Below are positions 26,518 through 35,680 of a stretch of 64,000 nucleotides of DNA, piece by piece; position 1 is the stretch's first letter, and every line of letters starts with the position of its first letter. The notes below the pieces were generated by a model. It worked only from the letters and a program-made list of their open reading frames with translations. It ran no database searches and had not been told where the DNA came from. The DNA lies in NCBI GenBank assembly GCA_019057795.1, contig JAHLWS010000030.1, forward strand, positions 39,524 to 103,523, written 5' to 3'. This DNA comes from Promethearchaeota archaeon (GTDB taxonomy: Archaea; Asgardarchaeota; Lokiarchaeia; Sigyniarchaeales; SOKP01). The translations under genes and the position numbers were made by a program.

Positions 26518-28251
26518 ATTAAAGTACTAATTACGACCTGTGGCGGAGAAAAATTAGCTGATTTTTCGAATAATATTGGTGAATATCTGAAAAAAAGAGG
26601 AGATTTTAAAATCGATTTTCTCTCTGGAGATTATGCAGATTGGAAGTACTATAGAGATAAGGGTCATGAAAATATAAAGGATGTAAAAGATAATTTATTC
26701 AAGCTTCCTTTAAGAAAATTTTCGTTGAATCTTTATAAAAAATGGAGGTTGGATAAAGATGACATATTAATGACAAATTTTATGCGATTTAAGAAATACG
26801 GCTCAAAAACAATAGGGCATTGGGCAGATGATGAAAAATTTAACTTTGCATCTAAAATATTAAATATTTTTTATTCAAATAAAACAGATTTGCAAAATGT
26901 TAAACCAATTAATAAGATTTTATATCTTCTTTCAAAATTAATTTTATTACCTATTACAAAAATTCCAGATATTAAAACTTACAGAATACCTCGATATGTT
27001 CATAGATTTGTATATTATATCTCGAAATTGTATTTATGTGTGTTAGAAATATTACCAAAAACGGAAAAACTTACAATTTGGAAAAAAAGATTTCAAGATA
27101 TTAATCTAATTGCTCTTATTAATATGAAAAAAGGATTTGGTATAATTTCAAAAGTAGCTTTACAACTTTTCTTGTCTTATTACATAATTCTAAAAGAACT
27201 TAATCCAGATTTAACTTTAATTTATAATGGTAGTTGGGTTTATAATACACCATTAAAATCAGCATGCAAAAAGTTAGATATTCCACATTATTTTATTGAA
27301 ACATCATATTTCGTAGGTAATTCACACTTTGACTCATTATCAGTCTGGCATGATGGAGAGCTCAATACAAAAGAGTTACCTGAGTGGAATGATGAAAAGG
27401 AAGTAAAATTAAATGATTGGATAACTAACTATTTAAATAAATATAAAAGAGGTATCGCATCCATAACTGAAGATGATAGCAGCATAGAAAGGAAAATTCC
27501 CGAAAAAAAATATATTTTTTTACCTTTACAGATTATGGATGATACAAATAACATAAAATATTCTCCATTAATCACAAACAATGTTCAGTTAGTAAATCTC
27601 GTTATAAATAATGCCCCAGAAGGATATGATATTATAATCAAAAGGCATCCTGCAGACTTTATAGTAGGTGATCCTTTATATAATCAAAACTTAAAAAAAA
27701 TTGAGAAGATTGTTAAAAAATATGACCATGTTTACCTATATCATTATGTAGATTCTCAGCTCTTATTAAAAAATTGCTCTACTTTAATTGTAATAAATTC
27801 AACGATCTCAATTGAAAATTTACTACATGCAAGAGTACCAATGTTAATCTTAGGAGATCATATTCTTAGGGGATGGGGTTTTACTTACGATGTTAATAAT
27901 CTTGAAGAATTTGAAGATAAATTGAAGGAAGCGTTAGATAAAGGAGTTTCTCCTGAAATGAAAAAAATGATGAAACAATTCTTATATTTATACATTTTTG
28001 ATTACATCGTAAAAGGGCATTATGCTTTAAAATATCATATATATGATAAAAATATGAATATAATTAAAACAATTAATATACCCCAGATATATGAACCTCT
28101 TGCTGAATGTATATATAATGAATTAATTCAAATTAAAGAAAGAAAAGAAAAAGGTTTCAAGAAGATGATACCTCCTCCAAAAAAGTTTAGAACAATGATT
28201 GATCGTTCTCAGATTCCAAAATATGAAGGAGTGCAATTAGATTTAAAATAA
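26518..28251 (+). CDS. Capsule-polysaccharide-synthesis-type glycosyltransferase
   Basis: 577 residues if initiated at ATT 26518; the first conventional start is TTG 26725 (508 residues), which would delete the N-terminal Rossmann strand (KVLITTCGGEKLADFSNNIG). The second half reads KKYIFLPLQIMDDTN, IIKRHPADFIVGD, HYVDSQLLLKNCSTLIVINS, TISIENLLHARVPMLILGD, the pattern of the Capsule_synth (KpsC/KpsS-like) GT-B family, whose members transfer Kdo or related acidic sugars. Link to a nonulosonic acid donor is therefore plausible. It converges on the gene at 28262 with a ten-base gap. Confidence 0.75.
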   Translation: MKVLITTCGGEKLADFSNNIGEYLKKRGDFKIDFLSGDYADWKYYRDKGHENIKDVKDNLFKLPLRKFSLNLYKKWRLDKDDILMTNFMRFKKYGSKTIGHWADDEKFNFASKILNIFYSNKTDLQNVKPINKILYLLSKLILLPITKIPDIKTYRIPRYVHRFVYYISKLYLCVLEILPKTEKLTIWKKRFQDINLIALINMKKGFGIISKVALQLFLSYYIILKELNPDLTLIYNGSWVYNTPLKSACKKLDIPHYFIETSYFVGNSHFDSLSVWHDGELNTKELPEWNDEKEVKLNDWITNYLNKYKRGIASITEDDSSIERKIPEKKYIFLPLQIMDDTNNIKYSPLITNNVQLVNLVINNAPEGYDIIIKRHPADFIVGDPLYNQNLKKIEKIVKKYDHVYLYHYVDSQLLLKNCSTLIVINSTISIENLLHARVPMLILGDHILRGWGFTYDVNNLEEFEDKLKEALDKGVSPEMKKMMKQFLYLYIFDYIVKGHYALKYHIYDKNMNIIKTINIPQIYEPLAECIYNELIQIKERKEKGFKKMIPPPKKFRTMIDRSQIPKYEGVQLDLK

Positions 28252-28261
28252 ATGTTTCTCA

Positions 28262-29881
28262 TCAATCAAGTTCTAATAATTTTAGAAAGTTTTTATCTAA
28301 AATAATCTCATCCTTTTTTAATTGCATTAAATTGGTTTTAATATATTCAGTTTTAGATAAAGTCGGCAAGTTCACTGCATTTTCATAAATATACCAATAA
28401 GTATATTTAACTAAATTATTATAACGTTCTTGATAATTACTTTTAAATTTATTAATTACTCCTTCAATATTATCTAAATAATTAAAATATTCCTCCTTGC
28501 TTTCTGGAGTAATTTGTCCATTTTCAGCATAGAACATTCCATCTTTAACACACATTATTGTAGTTATTTTTAAAAGGGGTATTTCTAATGCTAAAAAGCC
28601 ATCATATACAATCCCCAGATCGATGCCGCTTTTTAAGAACTCATATGTATTAATTCTTTTCTCTGGAGTAATTAATTCAATATTTTCAGCATCATTTAGA
28701 GATATCTGCTTTCTTATGATATCAATAAATCTTGGAGATTTTTTCAATACTGATATTTCAGATGGATGGGATTTAATATATAATTTTATATCTTTTCTTC
28801 CTTTTACATGTTCAATAGTTGAAATTATCCAGTCCAAATAGTTATTAAAAATTTTATGCCGATCTGTTATATTTCCATCCCATATTACGTTAGGAAATAA
28901 TGCCATATGATATTTATATCCATCATCTTTATTTACTTTATATGAATTTAACTTACCTTTATATAGAATTTTCGTATCTGATGCATTTAGATTCCGTCGA
29001 TATTTAAAGTAATTTCGAACGCTGCTTTTCATCTCATCGGTCACATCTCTTTTTTTGAATTCTTGCCAATATTTTGATTGGGAAAGGAAATAAGTTCTTG
29101 TATTAGAAAAATATATCTCTTTAGAATTTAATGAGTGCCCATGTATCGATGAATAAACTAATGTATTTATTCCTCTATCAAATAAATATTTAAAAGCAGG
29201 ACCCCAAGTTGAATAAATACCATGTGATGTTATAAATAAATCAGGTTTTAATTTACTATAAACATATTCAGCAATATTTCTACTCAATATTGCATTCAAA
29301 AGCGATAATTTGTAATAATAATTTACATATCTATCATTATAATCAACAACACTTGTCTTGAAAAATCGAATGGTTGAAGATTTTGCATATTTCCTTAACG
29401 CTTGCCAGTCTTTATAATTAATCTCTTTTAGAATTTTACTATAAAAAATTACTTCTAAATTTTTATCAGCATAAGTCTTTAATGCTTCTTTTATAGAACT
29501 CCTAGTTAAAATATTTGTGAATATTTTAGATAAATTTTTGTAGAGATACGGATGAGGATTAAAAACGGTTTTCTCAAATTTTCTAATATCTTGAATGTCA
29601 TTAATTTGAAATGTTTCAGTATGTCCCATAATACCGTCATCTAATAACATTATAACTCTGGCCCCATTTAAGGCTAAAAGTTTGCCTAAATAAAATTCTC
29701 TATCAAAAATGCTTTTAGCTGGTCTGACTGTATTAAAGACAATTTTTTTGTTGATAGTATTTGTCCTCGGGATATCTTTAAATAAATTTTTAGCATAAAT
29801 ATATTCTCTTCTTTCTTCTTTCCATGTTTTGAGTGCGTTTAGGTTCTCATTGATGTATCTATTAATAAATTTAGACTGCAT
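28262..29881 (-). CDS. Capsule-synthesis-like glycosyltransferase (GT-B, unassigned)
   Basis: 539 residues. The N-terminal half contains KIVFNTVRPAKSIFDREFYL and ARVIMLLDDG (Rossmann strand), the centre LFITSHGIYSTWGPAFKYL with INTLVYSSIHGHSL, and the C-terminal half LYIKSHPSE, NTYEFLKSGIDLGIVYDG and FLALEIPLLKI, corresponding to the donor-site HP motif and acceptor-helix of capsule synthesis transferases. Overall similarity to the KpsC/S group is weak. Likely cytoplasmic, acting on lipid-linked or growing glycan. Confidence 0.65.
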   Translation of the reverse strand: MQSKFINRYINENLNALKTWKEERREYIYAKNLFKDIPRTNTINKKIVFNTVRPAKSIFDREFYLGKLLALNGARVIMLLDDGIMGHTETFQINDIQDIRKFEKTVFNPHPYLYKNLSKIFTNILTRSSIKEALKTYADKNLEVIFYSKILKEINYKDWQALRKYAKSSTIRFFKTSVVDYNDRYVNYYYKLSLLNAILSRNIAEYVYSKLKPDLFITSHGIYSTWGPAFKYLFDRGINTLVYSSIHGHSLNSKEIYFSNTRTYFLSQSKYWQEFKKRDVTDEMKSSVRNYFKYRRNLNASDTKILYKGKLNSYKVNKDDGYKYHMALFPNVIWDGNITDRHKIFNNYLDWIISTIEHVKGRKDIKLYIKSHPSEISVLKKSPRFIDIIRKQISLNDAENIELITPEKRINTYEFLKSGIDLGIVYDGFLALEIPLLKITTIMCVKDGMFYAENGQITPESKEEYFNYLDNIEGVINKFKSNYQERYNNLVKYTYWYIYENAVNLPTLSKTEYIKTNLMQLKKDEIILDKNFLKLLELD

Positions 29882-30020
29882 ATCTTAATGTTATAAAATG
29901 CTTCTTAAATTTTAAACCGTACAGAAGAAGAATTTTTTTAAAAATCAACTACCATACTCTGTTATTCTAATAATTCTTAGATGGCTCTAATAATTTGCTA
30001 TTTTTTAAATTACTATTGTA

Positions 30021-30857
30021 TTAATTAATAATTCCAATAATAATACCGTTAGCTGAATAACGAATTGGGTACCCATATACTGATTTTGAAATCTTTTTCC
30101 AATTGGTTTGTTTCCATTTGTTGTTTCTTGATATTCGTTTAAGGAAATATTGTTCTGAGAATTTTAATTTATTTTCACTCAATAAATTATCTAAAACAGG
30201 GCTATGACCCTTTGGTAAAGTTATGATAATTTTCCCATTCTCAGTCATTAAAGACTTTAAATTTTCGATTGCCCGAAATATTTTTAGAGGTTCACGCGGA
30301 GCCTCATCCCATCCAACATGTTCTAATGTGGAAATAGCTACAATTAAATCGTACTTCTTTAAGGGTTTAAAATCTACAACATCTTGATTTATCACGCCAT
30401 CAGCAATCTCATATTTATCAACAATATCGTGCTGAAAATCAAAAAAATGTGAAAGAACATTTCCGACCTCCAAAATATTAGTATTTTCATACTTTTTTAC
30501 AATTTTCCAAATTATTGGTACTTCAATTGTTCTTTCATTGTTCCAAGTAATACTATATTTATGATAAAAATAATTATATTTTTTACCGTTAAATCTAAAT
30601 GATCTCGATGATTTAAATTTTAAATAGTACCATGTCCAAAAGTCATCGAAGTTGTTTAAAAATTTTTGAAGAACATTATAATTTAGAATAATTTTCATCA
30701 AAGCTTGAATAACATCACACAATCCTATTGTTAAGATGCTTCTTCTAATCCTACCTATAAAAACTGTAAAAAAGTTTTTAAAAATTGAATAAAAACCGTT
30801 CTCACTTTTAATGAAATCTTGTGATATTTTTATTAAAGTTTGGGATTTTATCTTCAT
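30021..30857 (-). CDS. SAM-dependent methyltransferase
   Basis: 278 residues. NTNILEVGNVLSHFF (about residues 125-140, with an Asn-Val variant of the GxGxG loop), DFKPLKKYDLIVAISTLEHVGWDE and GKIIITLPKGHSPVLDNLL are class I methyltransferase motifs. The first 100 residues are basic and carry a possible membrane-associated helix (35-55), followed by FNGKKYNYFYHKYSITWNNER, as in glycan-associated methyltransferases. Substrate unknown; sugar methylation is inferred from the locus. Confidence 0.75.
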   Translation of the reverse strand: MKIKSQTLIKISQDFIKSENGFYSIFKNFFTVFIGRIRRSILTIGLCDVIQALMKIILNYNVLQKFLNNFDDFWTWYYLKFKSSRSFRFNGKKYNYFYHKYSITWNNERTIEVPIIWKIVKKYENTNILEVGNVLSHFFDFQHDIVDKYEIADGVINQDVVDFKPLKKYDLIVAISTLEHVGWDEAPREPLKIFRAIENLKSLMTENGKIIITLPKGHSPVLDNLLSENKLKFSEQYFLKRISRNNKWKQTNWKKISKSVYGYPIRYSANGIIIGIIN

Positions 30858-30901
30858 TTTTACTCTAATCCTTAAATTTTAAAATAGACCTTCTATTAAT
30901 C

Positions 30902-31174
30902 TCAATAACCAGTAACCGCCACAATAACGTATTTAGGATATACTTTAATTTCTGATAACCACTTATCAATTCCTCCCGTTATTACATTAATTTTTGTTTC
31001 TTCTTGAAATAATTTTGCAGATTGTTCTCCTCTCCCAACAACTATAAATTTAAGATTCATACCTTTTAATACCTGAGCATGACTAATAGCCATTGGACCG
31101 GCACCTATTAATAAAACCTCATCATTTTTGAAACTATCAAAAAATTCATCTCTTATTTTAAATTTTGCTTTAAT
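30902..31174 (-). pseudogene. Truncated Gfo/Idh/MocA-type oxidoreductase, N-terminal Rossmann part
   Basis: The frame reads KFKIRDEFFDSFKNDEVLLI, GAGPMAISHAQVLKGMNLKF, IVVGRGEQSAKLF and KYVIVAVTGY, then stops. This is the nucleotide-binding half of a Gfo/Idh/MocA sugar dehydrogenase, complete only to about residue 90 of some 330. The first ATG is inside the glycine motif (GAGPM), so the protein must begin upstream, most likely at ATT 31174, one codon after the preceding gene's TAA and in its frame. Lacking the catalytic domain, it should be inactive. It lies just behind a class III aminotransferase, the kind of partner expected in sialic-acid-like pathways. Confidence 0.75.
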
Positions 31175-31177
31175 TAA

Positions 31178-32488
31178 TTAAGTTAATCTTTGAAAGCCAC
31201 TATGGGCAACAGGACCTTCTAACAATTCGAGAATATTGTTTTCTTTTATTCCTTGAGCAATAAATTTAAATGTTTCATCGACAGCATTAAGGTAATTTTC
31301 CACGATCTCTTTTGTATGACTATAGCTGACATAGACACTAGAACTGGCTAAATATCCTTTTTTTAACATTTCTTGAGTAAAGAGAGTTTTAATTTCTTGT
31401 GAATTTTTATAATTAAACGTAAAAGTGGTTAACGCATTAGGGGGTAATATTTCAATATCAAGTGAATGGTCTTTTGCTAATTTTTCCCATCCCCTACTAA
31501 TCATCTTACCAATAAGGTCTAAATGGGCTGGAACAGCTTTGGTTTGCATTTTTCTAATAGTAGCAAGTGCTGCTGCGGGACCAATACGTTCAGTCCAATA
31601 AGTACTGCTAATAAAACTAGTCTGAGCAGCATCCATGATATTTCCCTTCCCTACTACAGCAGCCATAGGGTAGCCATTACTCATTGCTTTACCTACAACC
31701 ATAATATCTGGGTTAACATTGAAGGTTAGGTGAGCTCCGCCAACTATAAGTCTCCAACCAGAGGTAATTTCATCGAATATTAAGACAGCACCGATCTCAT
31801 CAGAGATATCTCTAATTTTTTTGAGGAAATCATTTTTAGGTTCCTGGTGTCTTAGTGGTTCTACAACAATAACCCCAATATCATTTTCTTTTACTATTGC
31901 TTCTAATTTATTGATGTTATTATATTCAAAAGGTAAGGCAGTGTTAATTAAACTTCTTGGGACCCCATTTGGATTGAGTCCAGGTAAAAGATGGCCATCC
32001 AAACTTGCATTATCTGCTAGATTACTTGATAAATACCAATCATGCCAACCATGATAACCACAAAAAGCAATTTTATCTTTTTTCGTATAAGCCCGTGCGA
32101 TTCTTATAGCAATGACCATTGCTTCTCCACCTGTCCTTGCATACCGTACTGATTGAGCCCATGGATGGAGTTCAATCAGAAGCTCAGCTAATTCTACCTC
32201 TTCGGGGCAATTTAAAGTCGCCATAGAACCCTCACTGATTACTTTTTGAACCGCATTATTCACATCTGTATCAGCGTAACCAAGAGTACATGACCCAACA
32301 CCCATTATTGTCATGTCAATGAATTTATTTTCATCTAAGTCCCATATTTCAACACCCTTAGCTTTTTTATAATAAGAAGGCCAATAATCTGGTAAAAACA
32401 TTTCTGATCTTTTGCTTAATAATTGAGATCCTCCTGGGATCAATTTTTTTGCCTTATTCCATAAATCTATTCCTTTTTGACAGTTCAT
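31178..32488 (-). CDS. Class III aminotransferase (glutamate-1-semialdehyde aminomutase-like)
   Basis: 436 residues. PLP fold type I: GGSQLLSKR near residue 19, YARTGGEAMVIAIRIAR at 116-132, CGYHGWHDWYL, FDEITSGWR with D239, and the PLP-binding K267 in VVGKAMSNGYPMAAVVG. It resembles HemL, but context is glycan synthesis: HemL-like aminotransferases recur beside SpsF and NeuB genes, where they are thought to aminate a keto sugar. It is flanked on both sides by broken oxidoreductase pieces, so its original partner may be lost. Confidence 0.88.
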   Translation of the reverse strand: MNCQKGIDLWNKAKKLIPGGSQLLSKRSEMFLPDYWPSYYKKAKGVEIWDLDENKFIDMTIMGVGSCTLGYADTDVNNAVQKVISEGSMATLNCPEEVELAELLIELHPWAQSVRYARTGGEAMVIAIRIARAYTKKDKIAFCGYHGWHDWYLSSNLADNASLDGHLLPGLNPNGVPRSLINTALPFEYNNINKLEAIVKENDIGVIVVEPLRHQEPKNDFLKKIRDISDEIGAVLIFDEITSGWRLIVGGAHLTFNVNPDIMVVGKAMSNGYPMAAVVGKGNIMDAAQTSFISSTYWTERIGPAAALATIRKMQTKAVPAHLDLIGKMISRGWEKLAKDHSLDIEILPPNALTTFTFNYKNSQEIKTLFTQEMLKKGYLASSSVYVSYSHTKEIVENYLNAVDETFKFIAQGIKENNILELLEGPVAHSGFQRLT

Positions 32489-32510
32489 AATTTCACAACT
32501 CTAATAATTT

Positions 32511-33152
32511 TTATAAATCTATTTTTGTTTGTTTTTGATGGCTCTCTTCTATTTTATACAGGATATCTAATACCTTTTCGTCATCTTCTAATGTGTAATG
32601 ATATTTTTCCTTGCCTTTAACCGCATTGAGGAAATGCTTCATCTCATCTATGTACATTTCTTCAATAATATTAGGATTATATCCCTCTTGCGCGGTTCCT
32701 ATATCTTCTTTAAAATATTTCCATTCTTGATTCTTAGGGTTAAAAACACCTACTTGTTTTGTATTCCAATCCCATTCTATTACGCCATCCGCACCAAACA
32801 TTCCAAGAAGTAGATTTCTTCGATTAAAAGGAGCAATTATTGTTGCGTGAAGTGTTTTCCAAACTTTTTCTATATAAAATCTACTTGGAAATATATTCCT
32901 AACTTTTGTCATTATACTTATTTGATATGACGTCATGATATATAATGCAAAATTTTGAGAATCCCATAGTCCAAAATTATCAGAAAATGTAAAAATCTGT
33001 CCCAAAATAATTAGGGGTAATAGAAGATTTAAAATAGGAGTAATAAAACTCATTATTATAGGAAGTTTAAATCTTGTAGATAATTTGAGATCCTTTTCTG
33101 TAACAGCAAAAATTTGATATAAATCGTCTTTAATTTTTTTAATAATCTGCAT
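32511..33152 (-). CDS. Chimeric ORF: ABC-2 permease N-terminus fused to Gfo/Idh/MocA C-terminus
   Basis: 213 residues with no frame break. Residues 1 to about 117 match the N-terminal 116 of the permease at 10959 (shared phrases include GQIFT, WDSQNF/WNSQNY, KTLHATIIAPF/KTLSGLIIAPF and NLLLG/NLLFG). From GADGVIEWDWNTKQV onward it is the C-terminal domain end of a Gfo/Idh/MocA dehydrogenase (NIIEEMYIDEMKHFLNAVKG, then EDDEKVLDILYKI). This looks like an in-frame deletion joining two genes, leaving neither transporter nor enzyme intact. A working product is unlikely. It lies 22 bases before the aminotransferase start. Confidence 0.85.
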   Translation of the reverse strand: MQIIKKIKDDLYQIFAVTEKDLKLSTRFKLPIIMSFITPILNLLLPLIILGQIFTFSDNFGLWDSQNFALYIMTSYQISIMTKVRNIFPSRFYIEKVWKTLHATIIAPFNRRNLLLGMFGADGVIEWDWNTKQVGVFNPKNQEWKYFKEDIGTAQEGYNPNIIEEMYIDEMKHFLNAVKGKEKYHYTLEDDEKVLDILYKIEESHQKQTKIDL

Positions 33153-33486
33153 TTAAAGTGAAGACCTTTTACTTTTCTATATATTTGTCATTTATTACAA
33201 TTGATAATCAGAAGTTCTTAGCATCAACAACTATTTTTAAAATCTATTATTTCTTAAAAAAATTTTTATTTTGACACTACTCAAACTTTAAATGAGTATA
33301 ACACCCATATTTGATATATCTTCTCCATTGAGACTTTTTTCCATCTATTATACTTAGACACACCGTTTCAGGAAGAAACTCTTAGTAAGTTGAATTTTTT
33401 TCTCCTTATTTATAGTATCTACTATGATATTATCATAATTAGCCCTTTAGTCTCAGATCTTATCAATGATTCGATTCTGATTTATT
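33153..33486. other. Intergenic region with a possible short remnant
   Basis: About 334 bases between two minus-strand genes. The minus strand at about 33292-33390 reads FLPETVCLSIIDGKKSQWRR and YIKYGCYTHLKFE followed by TAG, which has protein-like composition, but I cannot name a family. The rest is AT-rich and featureless. It may be another decayed gene end. Confidence 0.3.
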
Positions 33487-34533
33487 CTAAATTATACTTT
33501 CAATATATTCCATCAACCTATTTTTAAGTGCTATGCTTGAATACTTTTTCTTTATTTCTTCATTATTCAACTTTACTCCGCCTTCCAAGACGAGTTTCAT
33601 TTTTTCAACTAAATCATTAACATTGTTTAATTCAAAATACAGAGCATAATCACCCAGAACTTCTCTGTGAACATATGTATTTGAAGCAATAACGGGTTTA
33701 TTAAGAAAAGCTGCTTCGACTGGAGTCATTCCAAATCCTTCAAACTCAGAAGCATCTACATAAGATGCTGCTTCATTCAAAGTATTCATAGTTTTATTAT
33801 GATCTTTATAATAAAAATGAGGACAATCTAGTTTGATACTTGGATGGCTATGACGACCTAATATAATTATATTTAGATCTAATCTCTTTGCTGCCTTTAC
33901 AAATACTTCTTGATGTTTAAAAGGCGCTATCCTGCTAATATTAATAGCATCATATTTAAGTTTAGCTTTTGGCAAATTCAACAAATAATCTGAATTAACA
34001 CATGGATAGCAGACTTTAGTATCAAGTTTTAAAATTCTCTTAACTGTTTTCTGTGTATATTTAGAAAGAGATAAGTTTAAATCGGAATGTTTTAGAAAAT
34101 TTCGATAATTTTTTAAAAAATATATTCGATTTTTTATAGTAGTATTAAAATAATATTGAACAGTAGGATTAATTTTATTAATAAATTTATTTTTTTCATC
34201 TTTTACTTTAAAGAGATTTACACAATTAAAGAAAAATTGGTTTTTATTAATAATATTAAAAAAGGTCTGTCTTGTGTAATTCTTTATTGTATTTAGATTG
34301 CTATTATAGTATAATTTCCAAGGTGGAATGTCTAATATACTATTTATTATTTTTATTTTATTTTTTTTTATTTTTTTTAAATTTCTGAATACTTCATACA
34401 TGAAAAAGCGACTTTCAACTAGACATACATCGATATCTGGAGAAAAATCATTAAATAAAACAGAATGTCCGTCATCTTTTAAAATTTTTATAATATAAGG
34501 AAAATAATATAAACCATAAATACTAAAGTTCAT
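33487..34533 (-). CDS. GT4 family glycosyltransferase
   Basis: 348 residues. GT-B fold: the C-terminal domain has INISRIAPFKHQEVFVKAAKRL, IIILGRHSHP, and DASEFEGFGMTPVEAAFLNKPVIASN, with the E-x7-E type donor motif (EFEGFGMTPVE) of GT4 enzymes. The N-terminal acceptor half is divergent and rich in basic and aromatic residues. The sugar transferred is unknown. Stands alone on the minus strand. Confidence 0.82.
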   Translation of the reverse strand: MNFSIYGLYYFPYIIKILKDDGHSVLFNDFSPDIDVCLVESRFFMYEVFRNLKKIKKNKIKIINSILDIPPWKLYYNSNLNTIKNYTRQTFFNIINKNQFFFNCVNLFKVKDEKNKFINKINPTVQYYFNTTIKNRIYFLKNYRNFLKHSDLNLSLSKYTQKTVKRILKLDTKVCYPCVNSDYLLNLPKAKLKYDAINISRIAPFKHQEVFVKAAKRLDLNIIILGRHSHPSIKLDCPHFYYKDHNKTMNTLNEAASYVDASEFEGFGMTPVEAAFLNKPVIASNTYVHREVLGDYALYFELNNVNDLVEKMKLVLEGGVKLNNEEIKKKYSSIALKNRLMEYIESII

Positions 34534-34680
34534 AGTTTTAATTCAAAATTAAATATTTATTGTTATTTAATTTCAAATGTACTGTAATTTTTTAATTCTT
34601 ATTAATTATCTGAAAAATATCTTTTAAATTTAATGGAAATAAGATTTTATTTCTTTTAAGATTCATTTTTTCAAATATAA

Positions 34681-34860
34681 TTATGCTGCTTTAATTTGTT
34701 TTCTATTTTGATTAATTTTAATTATTTCGGGTTTACTTTTTAGAAGTGTCATAATTTCTTTAAAGGAAAAAATTTTTCCTTCTTTACATAACTCATTAAA
34801 TATTTTTTTAAACAATTCAAAATCCTCGTGGTAATCAAGAGTTAATCTCCTTAAATCCAT
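34681..34860 (-). pseudogene. SpsF cytidylyltransferase C-terminal fragment
   Basis: A 59-codon frame, [20 protein letters not shown] through [20 protein letters not shown] to RKQIKAA and stop. It aligns residue for residue with the last 60 residues of the SpsF at 37045 ([40 protein letters not shown]), with clear DNA similarity but enough differences to rule out a recent copy. Everything upstream of the C-terminal region is missing. It lies in the opposite orientation to the intact paralogue, about 2.2 kb away. Confidence 0.8.
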
Positions 34861-34969
34861 TTAAATAAGTATTTATTATATATAATATATTATTTAAAAA
34901 AATAAAACATACTCTCGAATATAATTAATTCATCAAATTTTTATAAAATACTTCGGTGTTAATTATTTC

Positions 34970-35671
34970 ATGGTTTTAGCAAGATTCATAATAAATAAAA
35001 TAAAAACATTGGAAGATATAATTTTAAATGTATTTAATAAGATGTTTAAGAAAGAATTTACACCTTTAAAAGAACAATTTAATGTTTTAAATAGAATGCT
35101 TTTAAGAGTTGTTAATCAAATTATTGTTAATTATATGTTAAGAAAAAGACATAGATTTTGGTTGAAAACTGAAAAACAGCGATTTAAACAGATAATAAAG
35201 AATATTCCAGAAATAAAAGATTCTCAAACAATTCTATACATTGGTGCCAAAAATGATCGGTTTCAATTTAAAGAGTATTTGCAGAAATTAGGATTAAAAA
35301 TAACAATTCTTGAAATTTTTCATCCGAATGTAGCATTCTTAAGAAATAAAGGTTTTGAAGTTATAGAAGCCGATATTGCTAAATATAAAACTGAAAAACA
35401 ATGGGATATTATTTTGTGGTGCCACGGGCCTGAGCATATTGAAAAATCAGAGATCTTTAAAGTTTTGAAAAATTTAGAAAAAATTGCCTCTAAGGCTGTC
35501 ATCCTTGGCTGCCCATGGGGGTTATACCCACAAAATGCGATTTATAATAATATTCATGAGATTCATAAATGCACACTTTACGAAGAAGATTTTAAAATCT
35601 TAGATTATAGTACTAGAACCTTGGGTAAAATGGATGGAGCTTATAGTAATTTATTAGCATGGAAAGTATAA
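34970..35671 (+). CDS. SAM-dependent methyltransferase-like protein
   Basis: 233 residues. The C-terminal two thirds have a methyltransferase fold: ILYIGAKNDRFQFKEYL (atypical SAM loop with A-K-N in place of GxG), ITILEIFHPNVAFLRNKG, FEVIEADIAKYKTEKQWDII and LWCHGPEHIEKSEIFKVLKN. WGLYPQNAIYNNIHEIHKC follows, as in type 11 sugar or lipid methyltransferases. The first 70 residues form a basic helical extension. Substrate unassigned. Confidence 0.7.
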   Translation: MVLARFIINKIKTLEDIILNVFNKMFKKEFTPLKEQFNVLNRMLLRVVNQIIVNYMLRKRHRFWLKTEKQRFKQIIKNIPEIKDSQTILYIGAKNDRFQFKEYLQKLGLKITILEIFHPNVAFLRNKGFEVIEADIAKYKTEKQWDIILWCHGPEHIEKSEIFKVLKNLEKIASKAVILGCPWGLYPQNAIYNNIHEIHKCTLYEEDFKILDYSTRTLGKMDGAYSNLLAWKV

Positions 35672-35680
35672 TACGATATT

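Noticed and set aside
33292..33390. Short protein-like minus-strand tail before the GT4 gene
   Set aside because: Protein-like but unassignable and under 35 codons; only mentioned in the gap entry.
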